Source: Gammaproteobacteria bacterium
GTDB lineage: Bacteria; Pseudomonadota; Gammaproteobacteria; JAADGQ01
Direction: 5' to 3'
DNA: 41,297 nucleotides
Assembly: GCA_013152295.1 (NCBI GenBank)
Contig: JAADGQ010000032.1
Coordinates: 1 to 41,297 of the forward strand
Program-made: the position numbers and the translations under genes
Notes under the pieces: model-generated
What the model was told of the DNA's origin: nothing
What the model saw: only the letters and a program-made list of their open reading frames with translations
Database searches by the model: none
Shown here: positions 18,838-27,256 of the stretch, one piece after another
Layout of the letters: the number at the start of each line of letters is the position of its first letter
Numbering within the stretch: the stretch's first letter is position 1

Positions 18838-21435
18838 ATGAAAACCGATCCGGTTTGCGGCATGAAAGTGGCGGAGGGCAAGGGGTATCACGCAGATCAT
18901 CATGGCGAGAGCTACCACTTTTGCAGCGAGAAGTGTCTGCATAAATTCGAGGCCAATCCTGCTCAATATGTGCAAAGCGAGTCGCTGAGCGATCCAGTGT
19001 GCGGCATGACGGTCAGCGCAGAGTCGCCACACCACACTGAACACGAAGGCGAGATGCACTACTTTTGCAGTGAGGGTTGTTTGAGTAAATTTATCGCATC
19101 GCCGAAACAGTATGTGACGAAAGAGCAGGATGAAGAAAAAGGTAGCTGCTGTGCTGGCAAACATCACGACCATCACGCGGTGAAAACATCAAACCAGACG
19201 GTAGATGAGTCGGCGATTTACACCTGCCCGATGCACCCTGAAGTCGAACAACAAGGTCCTGGCAGTTGTCCTAAGTGCGGTATGGCGCTTGAGCTGAAAG
19301 ATATCCCGCTATCCACGACAAAAACCGAATATACCTGTCCCATGCATCCTGAGATTGTGCAGGACCACCCCGGTAGTTGCCCTAAATGCGGCATGGCGCT
19401 GGAGGCTGTCACGGTAGAGGCGCAAGAAGATAGTAGCGAGCTTGATGACATGACGCGCCGTTTTTGGGTGAGCGCGATCTTGGCAATACCGGTGTTTTTC
19501 AGCGCCATGGCGGCGGAGTTTTGGCCCGCCGCGATCAATGGACTGATCGAACCAGTAACCCGGCAATGGGTTGAACTCGTGTTGTCCGCCCCCGTCGTAT
19601 GGTGGGGCGGTTGGGTATTCTTCCAACGTGGTTGGCAGTCGATCGTTACCCGTCATCTCAATATGTTCACGTTGATTGCGATTGGCGTTGGTATTGCCTG
19701 GATCTATAGCTTGATTGCGGTGCTGCTGCCGGGCATTTTTCCACCAGAAGTATTCAGTGAGGCAGGTGTGGTACCGGTCTATTTTGAAGCCGCTGCAGTG
19801 ATTACCGCACTGGTTTTATTGGGGCAGGTCATGGAGCTGCGTGCGCGCAGTCAGACCAATGCTGCGATCAAGCTGCTGCTGGGTTTGGCACCAAAAACAG
19901 CACGCATTGTTCGTGAAGATGGTACAGAGGAGGATATCCCTCTCGAGCATGTGCAACCCGGCGATCAGTTGCGTGTTCGTCCCGGTGAGAAGGTGCCAGT
20001 GGATGGTCAAGTAATTGATGGTGAGAGTAACGTTGATGAGTCGATGGTGACGGGCGAACCTATTCCTGTTGCCAAGGTGGCCGGTGAGAAGCTGATCGGT
20101 GCGACCGTGAATGGCACCGGTGGTCTGCTGATGCGCGCCGAAAAAGTGGGTGCGGATACCTTGTTGTCACAGATCGTGAAAATGGTGGCTGAAGCACAGC
20201 GCTCGCGTGCACCCATACAAAAGTTAGTGGATGTCGTTGCAGGCTACTTCGTTCCGACGGTCATGATTATTGCTGCCATCACTTTTTTAATCTGGACTTT
20301 TTTCGGGCCGGAACCCGCCATCGCCTACGCCATTATCAATGCAGTTGCTGTATTAATCATCGCCTGCCCCTGTGCACTCGGTTTGGCGACGCCGATGTCG
20401 ATCATGGTAGGTACAGGAAAGGGCGCGATGATGGGGGTGTTGATTAAAAATGCCGAAGCGTTGGAGATCATGCAGAAGGTGGATACTCTGGTTGTGGATA
20501 AAACCGGCACGTTGACCGAAGGCAAACCCAAGCTGGTCTCTGTCTTTGCCAATGCGGGTTTTGAGGAAAACGACAACCTGCGTCTGGCGGCCAGCCTGGA
20601 GCGGGCCAGTGAACATCCCCTTGCCGAAGCAATCGTGCAGGGTGCCGAAGCGCGTGGCGTCGAGTTGGCGCAGGCGGATAACTTTCAGTCGGTGACGGGT
20701 AAAGGTGTAACCGGTGTGGTGGATGGCCGTGAAGTGGCACTGGGTAATCTTAAATTATTGCAGAGTCTAGACATTGATGCAGGTGACCTGCCGAAACAGG
20801 CGGACACTCAGCGCGCAGAGGGTCAGACCGTGATGTTGCTGGCGGTGGATGGCAAAGCGGCGGGGCTGATTGGCGTTGCCGATCCGATCAAAGAGAGCAC
20901 GCCTGAAGCGATTCGCGATCTGCATAGCGAAGGTATTCGTGTGGTGATGCTCACGGGCGACAGTCGTAAGACCGCCGAAGCGGTGGCCGCCAAACTCGAT
21001 ATTGATCAGGTTCAGGCCGAGGTTCTGCCTGAAGAGAAAGCTGAAGTTGTCAAACAGCTTCAGGCCGATGGCCATATCGTTGCGATGGCCGGTGATGGAA
21101 TTAATGATGCTCCAGCTTTGGCACAGGCGCATGTCGGTGTGGCGATGGGTACCGGCACCGATGTTGCGATGGAGAGTGCTGGAGTGACGCTGGTCAAGGG
21201 TGATTTGCGTGGCATTGTACGAGCGCGCCGTCTGAGCCGTGCCACCATGCGCAATATTCGCCAAAACCTCTTTTTCGCTTTTATCTACAACGCAGCGGGC
21301 GTACCGATCGCGGCGGGTGTGCTCTATCCATTTTTTGGATTGCTACTCTCCCCGATGATCGCTGCAGCAGCGATGAGCTTCAGTTCGGTGTCGGTGATTA
21401 CCAATGCCCTCAGGCTAAGAGGTGTGAAACTGTAG
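18838..21435 (+). CDS. copA: Copper-type P1B ATPase with doubled YHS and metal-binding domains
   Basis: 865 residues. Exports Cu+ (or Ag+) from the cytosol using ATP. The N-terminus carries two YHS domains (DPVCGM at 4 and 52, each with a later FCS-x2-C), then two heavy-metal-binding modules (YTCPMHPE...[10 protein letters not shown] at 129-152 and 165-189). These replace the usual HMA domain. The membrane core has the CPC motif at 510-512 ([12 protein letters not shown]), phosphorylation Asp554 in [27 protein letters not shown] and [10 protein letters not shown]. The ending [13 protein letters not shown] is normal for CopA. Ggagacaaagc precedes the ATG. The CPC motif supports copper or silver over zinc (also CPC but different C-terminal residues). 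Confidence 0.93.
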   Translation: MKTDPVCGMKVAEGKGYHADHHGESYHFCSEKCLHKFEANPAQYVQSESLSDPVCGMTVSAESPHHTEHEGEMHYFCSEGCLSKFIASPKQYVTKEQDEEKGSCCAGKHHDHHAVKTSNQTVDESAIYTCPMHPEVEQQGPGSCPKCGMALELKDIPLSTTKTEYTCPMHPEIVQDHPGSCPKCGMALEAVTVEAQEDSSELDDMTRRFWVSAILAIPVFFSAMAAEFWPAAINGLIEPVTRQWVELVLSAPVVWWGGWVFFQRGWQSIVTRHLNMFTLIAIGVGIAWIYSLIAVLLPGIFPPEVFSEAGVVPVYFEAAAVITALVLLGQVMELRARSQTNAAIKLLLGLAPKTARIVREDGTEEDIPLEHVQPGDQLRVRPGEKVPVDGQVIDGESNVDESMVTGEPIPVAKVAGEKLIGATVNGTGGLLMRAEKVGADTLLSQIVKMVAEAQRSRAPIQKLVDVVAGYFVPTVMIIAAITFLIWTFFGPEPAIAYAIINAVAVLIIACPCALGLATPMSIMVGTGKGAMMGVLIKNAEALEIMQKVDTLVVDKTGTLTEGKPKLVSVFANAGFEENDNLRLAASLERASEHPLAEAIVQGAEARGVELAQADNFQSVTGKGVTGVVDGREVALGNLKLLQSLDIDAGDLPKQADTQRAEGQTVMLLAVDGKAAGLIGVADPIKESTPEAIRDLHSEGIRVVMLTGDSRKTAEAVAAKLDIDQVQAEVLPEEKAEVVKQLQADGHIVAMAGDGINDAPALAQAHVGVAMGTGTDVAMESAGVTLVKGDLRGIVRARRLSRATMRNIRQNLFFAFIYNAAGVPIAAGVLYPFFGLLLSPMIAAAAMSFSSVSVITNALRLRGVKL

Positions 21436-21466
21436 GGTGCGCATAGCGCACCCTACGAGAATTTTT
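21432..21466 (+). terminator. Long hairpin after copA
   Basis: GTAGGGTGCGC (21432-21442) and GCGCACCCTAC (21446-21456) form a perfect 11-bp stem with an ATA loop, starting within the copA stop codon. Five T follow after a short spacer (21462-21466). This could be a terminator or attenuator; the same stem type also occurs as a dispersed palindrome in other gammaproteobacteria. Confidence 0.6.
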
Positions 21467-21490
21467 CTAAATAAAGGAGAGTGTTGAATC

Positions 21491-22168
21491 GTGCATGGTG
21501 AAGTCGAATATGCCTACGGCATGTGGGTGGTGGCAGCGTTTAATGTTGGCATCTTCCTCTTTTTTATCCTCAGTTTTCTCAAGCCGCGTGGTGGTCAGGA
21601 GTGGCGCAGTATGGGGGTGGTCGCTGCCTTTTTAGTGGCACTTTTTGCCGAGATGTATGGTTTTCCACTGACCATCTACTTGCTCACAGGTTGGTTGGGT
21701 GATGCCTATCCGGTGTTGCAGCCTTACGGGCACAAGTTTGGTCATCTGTGGGTGGTGGTGTTCGGTGGCTCAACCCTGGCGTGGGTGATGGTGATGGGCT
21801 TGAGTCTGGTGTTTATGATCATGGGATACATGTTGCTGTCAGATGGTTGGACGCAGATTCACGCCGCTCGCGGCAAACTGGTTACCGATGGCATCTACGC
21901 CTACGCTCGTCATCCACAATACACTGGGTTGTTTCTCGTCATTATCGGGTTTTTGGTGCAGTGGCCGACACTGCTCACCGTGCTGATGGCGCCCATTATG
22001 CTCTACGCCTATGTACATCTGGCTAAGATTGAAGAGCGCCGCGCCGAGGCTGAGTTTGGTGAGGCATACACGGAGTACGCACGTAAAACGCCAGCTTTTT
22101 TCCCACCACTCAATCAGTGGAAGGCATTTCTAACGGTTGATGTGGAAGATGAAGAAGAGAAGCGGTGA
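21491..22168 (+). CDS. Isoprenylcysteine carboxyl methyltransferase-like membrane protein
   Basis: 225 residues with about five transmembrane helices. The C-terminal half has the ICMT/PEMT methyltransferase signature: LVTDGIYAYARHPQYTG, then IEERRAEAEFGEAYTEY and TPAFFPP. Bacterial members are poorly characterised; some sit in metal-resistance operons, as here. The substrate is unknown and it probably uses SAM. Start is GTG at 21491 with aaggaga upstream. The ending is strongly acidic (DVEDEEEKR). Confidence 0.82.
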   Translation: MHGEVEYAYGMWVVAAFNVGIFLFFILSFLKPRGGQEWRSMGVVAAFLVALFAEMYGFPLTIYLLTGWLGDAYPVLQPYGHKFGHLWVVVFGGSTLAWVMVMGLSLVFMIMGYMLLSDGWTQIHAARGKLVTDGIYAYARHPQYTGLFLVIIGFLVQWPTLLTVLMAPIMLYAYVHLAKIEERRAEAEFGEAYTEYARKTPAFFPPLNQWKAFLTVDVEDEEEKR

Positions 22169-22201
22169 CGGGTGTTTGATTGCTGTTTCAGGAGGTGATG
22201 T

Positions 22202-22522
22202 ATGGAGGGCTTAATCTCATTTTTACTCTTTGCCGCGCTGTTTTATTTCATGATGCGCTATGGCTGCGGCGCGCACATGATGCATGGTCATGGTGGTCAC
22301 GGGAAACATAGTGTTGATGAAGCGCGCGGTACCGTGAAGGGTAAATCGGTTGACCCGGTGTGTGGCATGGAGGTTGAGCCTGACGAAGGCTACGCCAAAA
22401 TGCACAATGGTCAGGAGTACCGTTTTTGTAGTTCTGGTTGTTTGAGTAACTTTGATCGTGATCCTGAGCGTTATCTGAAAAACGAGTGGAAAAAAGAGGA
22501 CGATGAAGGAGGGCTTCAATGA
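22202..22522 (+). CDS. Membrane-anchored YHS-domain protein
   Basis: 106 residues. One N-terminal transmembrane helix (LISFLLFAALFYFMM), then a His-rich HMMHGHGGHGKH stretch, then a YHS domain (DPVCGMEVEPDEGYAKM ... YRFCSSGCLSNFDRDPERY) close to those at the start of the ATPase. It is probably a copper-binding or copper-delivery protein for the same system. Strong ribosome site aggaggtg before ATG 22202. It overlaps the next gene by ATGA. Confidence 0.85.
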   Translation: MEGLISFLLFAALFYFMMRYGCGAHMMHGHGGHGKHSVDEARGTVKGKSVDPVCGMEVEPDEGYAKMHNGQEYRFCSSGCLSNFDRDPERYLKNEWKKEDDEGGLQ

Positions 22523-22791
22523 AACAGGGTATTTCATTTTGGGGGGTCGGGCACGCCACAAGCTTTTTGTTGGCGATCAGTTTTGCGCTCTGCGTTATTT
22601 TTGACCTGTTTTTCCCTGATCATGCCATGTATGAGACTTGGCAAAAGCTGTTGCCAGGGTTCGAGTGGTTGAGTTGGAAAAGCTTTTTTCTGGGTTTGGT
22701 CGAGGCCTATGGCTACGGCTGGTATTTCGCTTTGATTTGGGTGCCGATCTACAACTTCGTGGTGCTTCGTAATCAGAAGGGAGCACGTTAG
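22519..22791 (+). CDS. Small membrane protein, DUF5676-like
   Basis: 90 residues with two transmembrane helices (SFLLAISFALCVIFDLFF and ALIWVPIYNFVVL) and a conserved-looking centre LLPGFEWLSWKSFFLGLVEAYGYG split around the second helix. I associate this with the DUF5676 membrane family, often found in metal-efflux operons, but from memory only. Its ATG overlaps the YHS gene stop and its stop overlaps the GTG of gdhA. Confidence 0.65.
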   Translation: MKQGISFWGVGHATSFLLAISFALCVIFDLFFPDHAMYETWQKLLPGFEWLSWKSFFLGLVEAYGYGWYFALIWVPIYNFVVLRNQKGAR

Positions 22792-24041
22792 TGGATAAAA
22801 AATGCATCTGCCAAGAGACTCAGCGCCATTTTCTCAATCGGGCGTTTGAGCGCCTAAAACTAAAGGGCTCACAGCGTGAGCTGTTGTTGTCATCGTTTCG
22901 TGAGACACGGATTACGGTGCCGGTGACGTTACGTCACAATGGTGAAAACAGACTGCATACCTTTCAAGGTTATCGTGTACAGCATAACCATGCGCGTGGG
23001 CCTTTTAAGGGTGGGTTGCGTTTTCATCCTGACGTTAACATGGGCGAGATTCGCGCGTTGGCGCAGTTGATGACCTGGAAGACGGCGCTGGTCGATATCC
23101 CTTTTGGTGGTGCCAAAGGTGGCGTTGCCGTTGACCCACGACAGCTGAACGAGACCGAACTCGAAGAGCTCTCCAAGCGCTTTTGTCAAAAAATGGCACC
23201 GATCATCGGTGTGTACGACGACATCCCTGCGCCCGACATCGGTACCAATCCGCAGGTGATGGCGTGGATGTTGGATGAGTACAGCAAAACTCACGGTTTT
23301 AGAACAGCCATTGTTACCGGCAAACCGGTAGAGCTGGGTGGCAGCGCCGGGCGGCTGGAGGCGACGGGGCACGGTGTTGCTCATCTTGCTCACAAGGCTG
23401 CGGCGGAGATGTCGCTTGTTCCCGAGCAGAGCCGGGTGGTGATTCAGGGCTTTGGCAATGTCGGTTCTCATACAGCGATCGCTCTGGCGAACAAGGGCTA
23501 CAAAATCATCGCGCTCTCTGATGTCAACGGCGGTGTCATCAATGAAGCTGGTTTCTCAATTGATCATGTTCTGGCACATGTCAACGAAAATGGTGGTTTG
23601 ACGGATCTACCCGGCAGTTCGCCCATCAGTAATGCCGACCTGCTTGAACTCCCATGTGACATTCTGGTTCCCGCTGCGCTGGAGGCCACGATCACCTGTG
23701 ACAACGCTGAAGCGATTCGGGCCAGGCTGATTGTGGAGGCTGCCAATATGCCGGTCACTCACCGTGCGGATGCACGATTGCAGCAGCGCGGCATCGTCAT
23801 CGTGCCTGATCTTCTGGCCAATGTGGGTGGTGTGTTGGCCTCCTATTACGAGTGGGTACAAAATCTTCAGCAATTTCCATGGGATCGGGAACTGGTGTTG
23901 AGTCGTCTGGAAAAACGGCTCTCCCATGCCTACGAGGCCGTGCGCGATCTAGCGCGGGAGCGGCAGGTCGATCTACGCGCTGCGGCATATGAACTGGCCA
24001 TTGGGCGAGTTGAAGAGGCGATTCGACTGCGTGGCTTTTAA
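22791..24041 (+). CDS. gdhA: Glutamate dehydrogenase
   Basis: 416 residues, the hexameric Glu/Leu/Phe/Val dehydrogenase family. Interconverts glutamate with 2-oxoglutarate and ammonia. Motifs are GPFKGGLRFHPDVNMGEI and the catalytic-site Lys in DIPFGGAKGGV. PAPDIGTNPQVMAWMLDEY and the nucleotide-binding VVIQGFGNVGSHTA follow. The length and sequence fit the NAD(P)-flexible type rather than the 447-residue E. coli enzyme. The GTG start overlaps the previous stop (TAGTG), so it is coupled to the metal operon. Its product 2-oxoglutarate links to the 2-oxoacid oxidoreductase and PII-like protein downstream; this link is inference. Confidence 0.94.
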   Translation: MDKKCICQETQRHFLNRAFERLKLKGSQRELLLSSFRETRITVPVTLRHNGENRLHTFQGYRVQHNHARGPFKGGLRFHPDVNMGEIRALAQLMTWKTALVDIPFGGAKGGVAVDPRQLNETELEELSKRFCQKMAPIIGVYDDIPAPDIGTNPQVMAWMLDEYSKTHGFRTAIVTGKPVELGGSAGRLEATGHGVAHLAHKAAAEMSLVPEQSRVVIQGFGNVGSHTAIALANKGYKIIALSDVNGGVINEAGFSIDHVLAHVNENGGLTDLPGSSPISNADLLELPCDILVPAALEATITCDNAEAIRARLIVEAANMPVTHRADARLQQRGIVIVPDLLANVGGVLASYYEWVQNLQQFPWDRELVLSRLEKRLSHAYEAVRDLARERQVDLRAAAYELAIGRVEEAIRLRGF

Positions 24042-24061
24042 CAACAAAGAAAAAGAGTGAT

Positions 24062-24820
24062 ATGCCAAAAGTAAATTATGGCCACAAAGCGTGGTTTGAG
24101 GATCAATACAGGGGTTCGGCGCAAGACCCCTGGGGGCTTGACTGGCGACCTTCGCAGGAGATGCGCTATGAGAGAAAGGTGCGGCTCCTGTCAAAAATGA
24201 CAGAGGGTCGGAGCAACTTATCTGTTTTGGATATTGGCTGCGCCACCGGAATTTTTACGCACAAGCTTGAAGTTGCATTGGGTGAGCGGTGTCGGCGCAT
24301 TATCGGTTGTGATTTCTCTGAGCAGGCGATTGAACGTGCGCGCGCTCGCTACCCTGAAATCGAATTTGAAATCTCTTCATTGGAGGAGTGCAGCGAAAGG
24401 TATGCAGGGAGCATTGATGTTGTGAGCTTTCTTGAGGTGTTTTACTACATTGATGATGAAAAACGGCGTGAAGCGTTGCGTAGCTTAAAAAATTTGCTGA
24501 CGGATGATGGCATTGTGCTGATCTCATCCATGGTGGCGAAGCCGCCCTATCTGACCGCCGCTGAGCTGCGTGCACGGGTTGCCGAGGAGTTCGATATTCT
24601 TGAAGTGGGTGAGATGCATCTCAAGGTGCTCTCCACGCTTGAAAAAACTGCCTTGAAAGCCAGTAAATTGATGGGAGTAAAAGATTCCCGTGCGCTCAAA
24701 TGGCTATCCAGATCAATCTCGCCACCAAGGGCCGGGAAGATAGAGCAGATATCCCGCCGCCTGTTTGGTACAGCATCCGTTTCAAATGCATTTGTTGTCG
24801 CTAAAAAACCGTCAGGTTGA
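24062..24820 (+). CDS. SAM-dependent methyltransferase, NodS-like
   Basis: 252 residues. Class I methyltransferase with motif I LSVLDIGCATGIF (about 53-65), motif II IIGCDFSEQAIERA, and VSFLEVFYYIDD at motif IV. The N-terminus DPWGLDWRPSQEMRYERK resembles NodS or SAM transferases acting on small molecules. The C-terminal basic segment is not assigned. It starts 20 bases after gdhA with only a weak aaag ribosome site. The substrate is unknown; proximity to the RquA-like gene makes a quinone or lipid substrate possible, but nothing in the sequence proves that. Confidence 0.75.
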   Translation: MPKVNYGHKAWFEDQYRGSAQDPWGLDWRPSQEMRYERKVRLLSKMTEGRSNLSVLDIGCATGIFTHKLEVALGERCRRIIGCDFSEQAIERARARYPEIEFEISSLEECSERYAGSIDVVSFLEVFYYIDDEKRREALRSLKNLLTDDGIVLISSMVAKPPYLTAAELRARVAEEFDILEVGEMHLKVLSTLEKTALKASKLMGVKDSRALKWLSRSISPPRAGKIEQISRRLFGTASVSNAFVVAKKPSG

Positions 24821-24925
24821 TCGGGCAGCATCTCTCTAAACGGCCTGCTAGCCAAATAGAGCGCGCTATTTTCGGTTCCAAATATATTAATCGTTACGTA
24901 AATATTCAAAGGCAAAAAAACAGCG

Positions 24926-25012
24926 CCGTAGGCTCGTTCAAGCCTTGGCGGAACGGGCGGGGCCTTCCTGCACATCAACGCCTGATCCGCTTGGGCTTGA
25001 TCAGGCCTACGG
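24926..25012. repeat. REP/PU-like palindromic unit
   Basis: GCCTGATC (24980-24987) and GATCAGGC (24999-25006) form an 8-bp stem, followed by CTACGG. This is strikingly like enterobacterial REP (PU) hairpins. An outer imperfect inverted repeat joins CCGTAGGC...TCAAGCC (24926-24944) with GGCTTGA...GCCTACGG (24994-25012). It lies in the 277-base gap before the RquA-like gene, otherwise without recognisable genes. Confidence 0.55.
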
Positions 25013-25097
25013 GTGACCTGTATGAATAGCGGCATGAATATTCGCCGTTAATTTTCCCCATTAGGGTGAAAAAAGTACTGAATGAGGGACGAGCAAC

Positions 25098-25880
25098 ATG
25101 CCAGCGAAGCCGTACAAAAACAGTGGGTCGCGCCTTGGTATTTGGCACCATTTTCTCGATGGTCAACCGGAGTATCTGGCGCGTCATTACTGGTGGGCCT
25201 ACCTGTGGCGCTGGGGCGTCTGGTTTTTTGATCATCAGCCTATTATCAACGCCATCCTCTTTGGTCAGTACCAAACGCTCTCACATCGGGCACTGCATGA
25301 CTGCATCAACAAGAGGCCTGCAGGACGGCTATTGCAGTTGACCTGTGTCTACGGGAGTCTGACCCCATCCCTTCTTAAAGAGATAGACGATGAGCTCTAT
25401 CTTATGGATGTGGCTGAAATACAGCTCTCTTCAACACGCAAAAAACTGGTTGAGGCGGAGAAAGCACGCCTGCTTTGTGCGCGCATGAATGCGGAGTACC
25501 TCGCCTACGGTGATAATCTGTTTGCCACCATTTTGATCTTTTTTCTGTTGCACGAACTGCCGCCCGAAGCGCGTGAGCGCACGCTTCACGAAGTTGTGCG
25601 AGTGCTGCGACCCGGCGGACGCCTGGTGATCACTGAGTATGGCCCCTGTCCCAAGCGTCACTTGTTGTGGCAGTTGTGGCCTGCGCGTGTTCTGCTAGAG
25701 TGGTTGGAGCCGTTTTTAAACAGTTTTTGGCAGCAGGATCTTGCGGCGACACTGGCTGAATATGCGCGAAGTCGTGGCAAAGTGCTACGCCAGGTGGATG
25801 AGTTTCGCTGTTTTGCCAGTTTTTACCGGGTTTGCGTTTTTGAATTAGACGAATCATCTGTTGCAGATATTGCAGAATGA
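25098..25880 (+). CDS. rquA: RquA-like rhodoquinone biosynthesis protein
   Basis: 260 residues. RquA converts ubiquinone to rhodoquinone, the low-potential quinone used by fumarate reductase under low oxygen, using SAM as amino donor. Family marks seen are PEYLARHYWWAYLWRWGVWFFD (28-45 in part), a degenerate SAM motif LTCVYGSLTP (81-90) in place of the Gly-rich D-x-G-x-G-x-G, LYLMDVAEIQL (100-110), and IFFLLHELP (147-155). VLRPGGRLVITEYG follows. Residue 131 is Asn where related methyltransferase folds usually have an acidic residue. It starts a tight gene run with the heme-c protein 19 bases downstream. The alternative is an unrelated methyltransferase of the UbiE superfamily; the motif match makes RquA more likely. 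Confidence 0.72.
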   Translation: MPAKPYKNSGSRLGIWHHFLDGQPEYLARHYWWAYLWRWGVWFFDHQPIINAILFGQYQTLSHRALHDCINKRPAGRLLQLTCVYGSLTPSLLKEIDDELYLMDVAEIQLSSTRKKLVEAEKARLLCARMNAEYLAYGDNLFATILIFFLLHELPPEARERTLHEVVRVLRPGGRLVITEYGPCPKRHLLWQLWPARVLLEWLEPFLNSFWQQDLAATLAEYARSRGKVLRQVDEFRCFASFYRVCVFELDESSVADIAE

Positions 25881-25899
25881 AAATTGGAGTAAGACAACA

Positions 25900-26679
25900 A
25901 TGAGCAAAATAGAGCAAGCAGAAACCTGTCCGGCCATCCGTCCACGCCGTTTCTACGACTGCAGTCTTAACGAAAAATTTCTCTACACCTCATTTTTAAT
26001 GTTGGCGGGCTTGGCCTATATTATGGCTCTGGCCTATCTCTACACCAGTTTCGATGGTATCGATGGCAAGCCGGGCCTGTCGGTGGAGGATATTGCCGAG
26101 AACTACTACGGTAATCGCAGCGGTACGCGGCTGGAGTCGGCTATTCGTGGCCCCATGGCGAGCAATATTGATAAAGAACAACGCAATCATGTGGTCGAGT
26201 GGCTGAAATCAGGTGCGCCTGAAGCGGGTTATGAACGTGTTATCAAACCTATATTTAGCAAGCGTTGCGTGATGTGCCATAACCCGGCCTCTGGGTTGCC
26301 GATTCCTGATCTCTCCAGCTATGAGGGGGTCAAGCAAGTTGCCAATGTGGATACCGGCGTTTCGCTGCACAGCCTGATGAAGGTGTCGCACATCCATCTG
26401 TTTGGTATCGGTCTGGTTGCGTTTGGTATTGGCCTCGTGTTTCGTTTTGCCCTGTTGCCCTCCTGGTTTCAACAGACACTGACCCTACTGCCATTTATCG
26501 CTATTTTTGCCGATATCGCGGCCTGGTTTTTGACTAAGTGGGATCCGGTTTATGCCTACACGGTGATCATTGCGGGTGGTCTGTTGGGGTTGTCATGGGC
26601 GCTGCAGATTCTTATCTCCCTCTATCAAATCTGGTTTTTACGTTGCCGCGTGGAGATTGAGCATGACGAACAAAAATAA
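25900..26679 (+). CDS. Membrane protein with one c-type heme site
   Basis: 259 residues. Transmembrane helix 1 spans about 29-49. It is followed by a periplasm-facing segment of about 110 residues containing a single heme c attachment site CVMCH (123-127) within IFSKRCVMCHNPASGLP. Three more helices follow at about 167-186, 193-212 and 219-246. HSLMKVSHIHLFG (157-169) offers three His at the membrane edge, possible ligands for another heme. I know no characterised member. ATG 25900 has ggag 10 bases upstream. The gene end overlaps the oxidoreductase gamma gene by 17 bases, suggesting a stoichiometric link: an electron carrier between the quinone pool and periplasm is plausible, but unproven. 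Confidence 0.7.
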   Translation: MSKIEQAETCPAIRPRRFYDCSLNEKFLYTSFLMLAGLAYIMALAYLYTSFDGIDGKPGLSVEDIAENYYGNRSGTRLESAIRGPMASNIDKEQRNHVVEWLKSGAPEAGYERVIKPIFSKRCVMCHNPASGLPIPDLSSYEGVKQVANVDTGVSLHSLMKVSHIHLFGIGLVAFGIGLVFRFALLPSWFQQTLTLLPFIAIFADIAAWFLTKWDPVYAYTVIIAGGLLGLSWALQILISLYQIWFLRCRVEIEHDEQK

Positions 26680-27256
26680 CGCGGCCGCCCCGCCCCGTTC
26701 CTACGAAATTCGTTTTCACGGCCGAGGTGGTCAGGGCACGGTGTCGGCCGCGGCACTTATGGCACTGGCGGCGTTTGAAGACGGTTTTGAGTCTCAGGCT
26801 TTTCCCAAGTTTGGTTCCGAGCGGCGCGGCGCGCCGGTGGAAGCCTACGTGCGCATCAGTCAGTTGCTTATTCGCTCCCATAATCAGGTCTATATGCCTG
26901 ATGCCGTGGTGATTCAGGATGCGGGTCTGTTGCGTTCTGAGCCACTGTTGCGAGGGTTAAAAGCTGACGGGCTTGTTGTTTTGAACGCGGCAGAGAAGCC
27001 AGCGGATATGAGTGATAATTTTCGCTGGATCTGTCTGCCTGCCAGTCAGATTGGTGAGCGCCATTTAGGTCGCCCTTTATCGAACACCGTGTTGTTGGGT
27101 GCACTGGCGGCGGGTACAGGCTGGGTCACCCTTGCCGCACTGGAGCGTGCGATAACAGATCACTTGGCCAGCAAAGGCGAAGCGGTGGTGGTGGCTAATA
27201 TCGAAGCTGTGCGTGAGGGGTATGGGTTCATCGCGCCAAAAGAGGACGTGGCATGA
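26663..27256 (+). CDS. porC: 2-oxoacid:acceptor oxidoreductase, gamma subunit
   Basis: 197 residues. The gamma domain of pyruvate/2-oxoglutarate:ferredoxin oxidoreductases, which helps bind coenzyme A. It begins IRFHGRGGQGTVSAAALMA, the family signature, then FPKFGSERRGAPVEAYVRIS and LSNTVLLGALAAGTGW. It overlaps the cytochrome gene upstream and the alpha subunit gene downstream (ATGA). A separate gamma polypeptide marks the four-subunit architecture. The substrate (pyruvate, 2-oxoglutarate or branched-chain 2-oxoacid) cannot be settled by eye; the symbol is by architecture only. Confidence 0.88.
   Translation: MTNKNNAAAPPRSYEIRFHGRGGQGTVSAAALMALAAFEDGFESQAFPKFGSERRGAPVEAYVRISQLLIRSHNQVYMPDAVVIQDAGLLRSEPLLRGLKADGLVVLNAAEKPADMSDNFRWICLPASQIGERHLGRPLSNTVLLGALAAGTGWVTLAALERAITDHLASKGEAVVVANIEAVREGYGFIAPKEDVA

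Noticed and set aside
24817-25029. 70-codon frame over the REP-like element
   Set aside because: Starts at TTG on the stop of the previous gene and its sequence is explained by the palindromic repeat.
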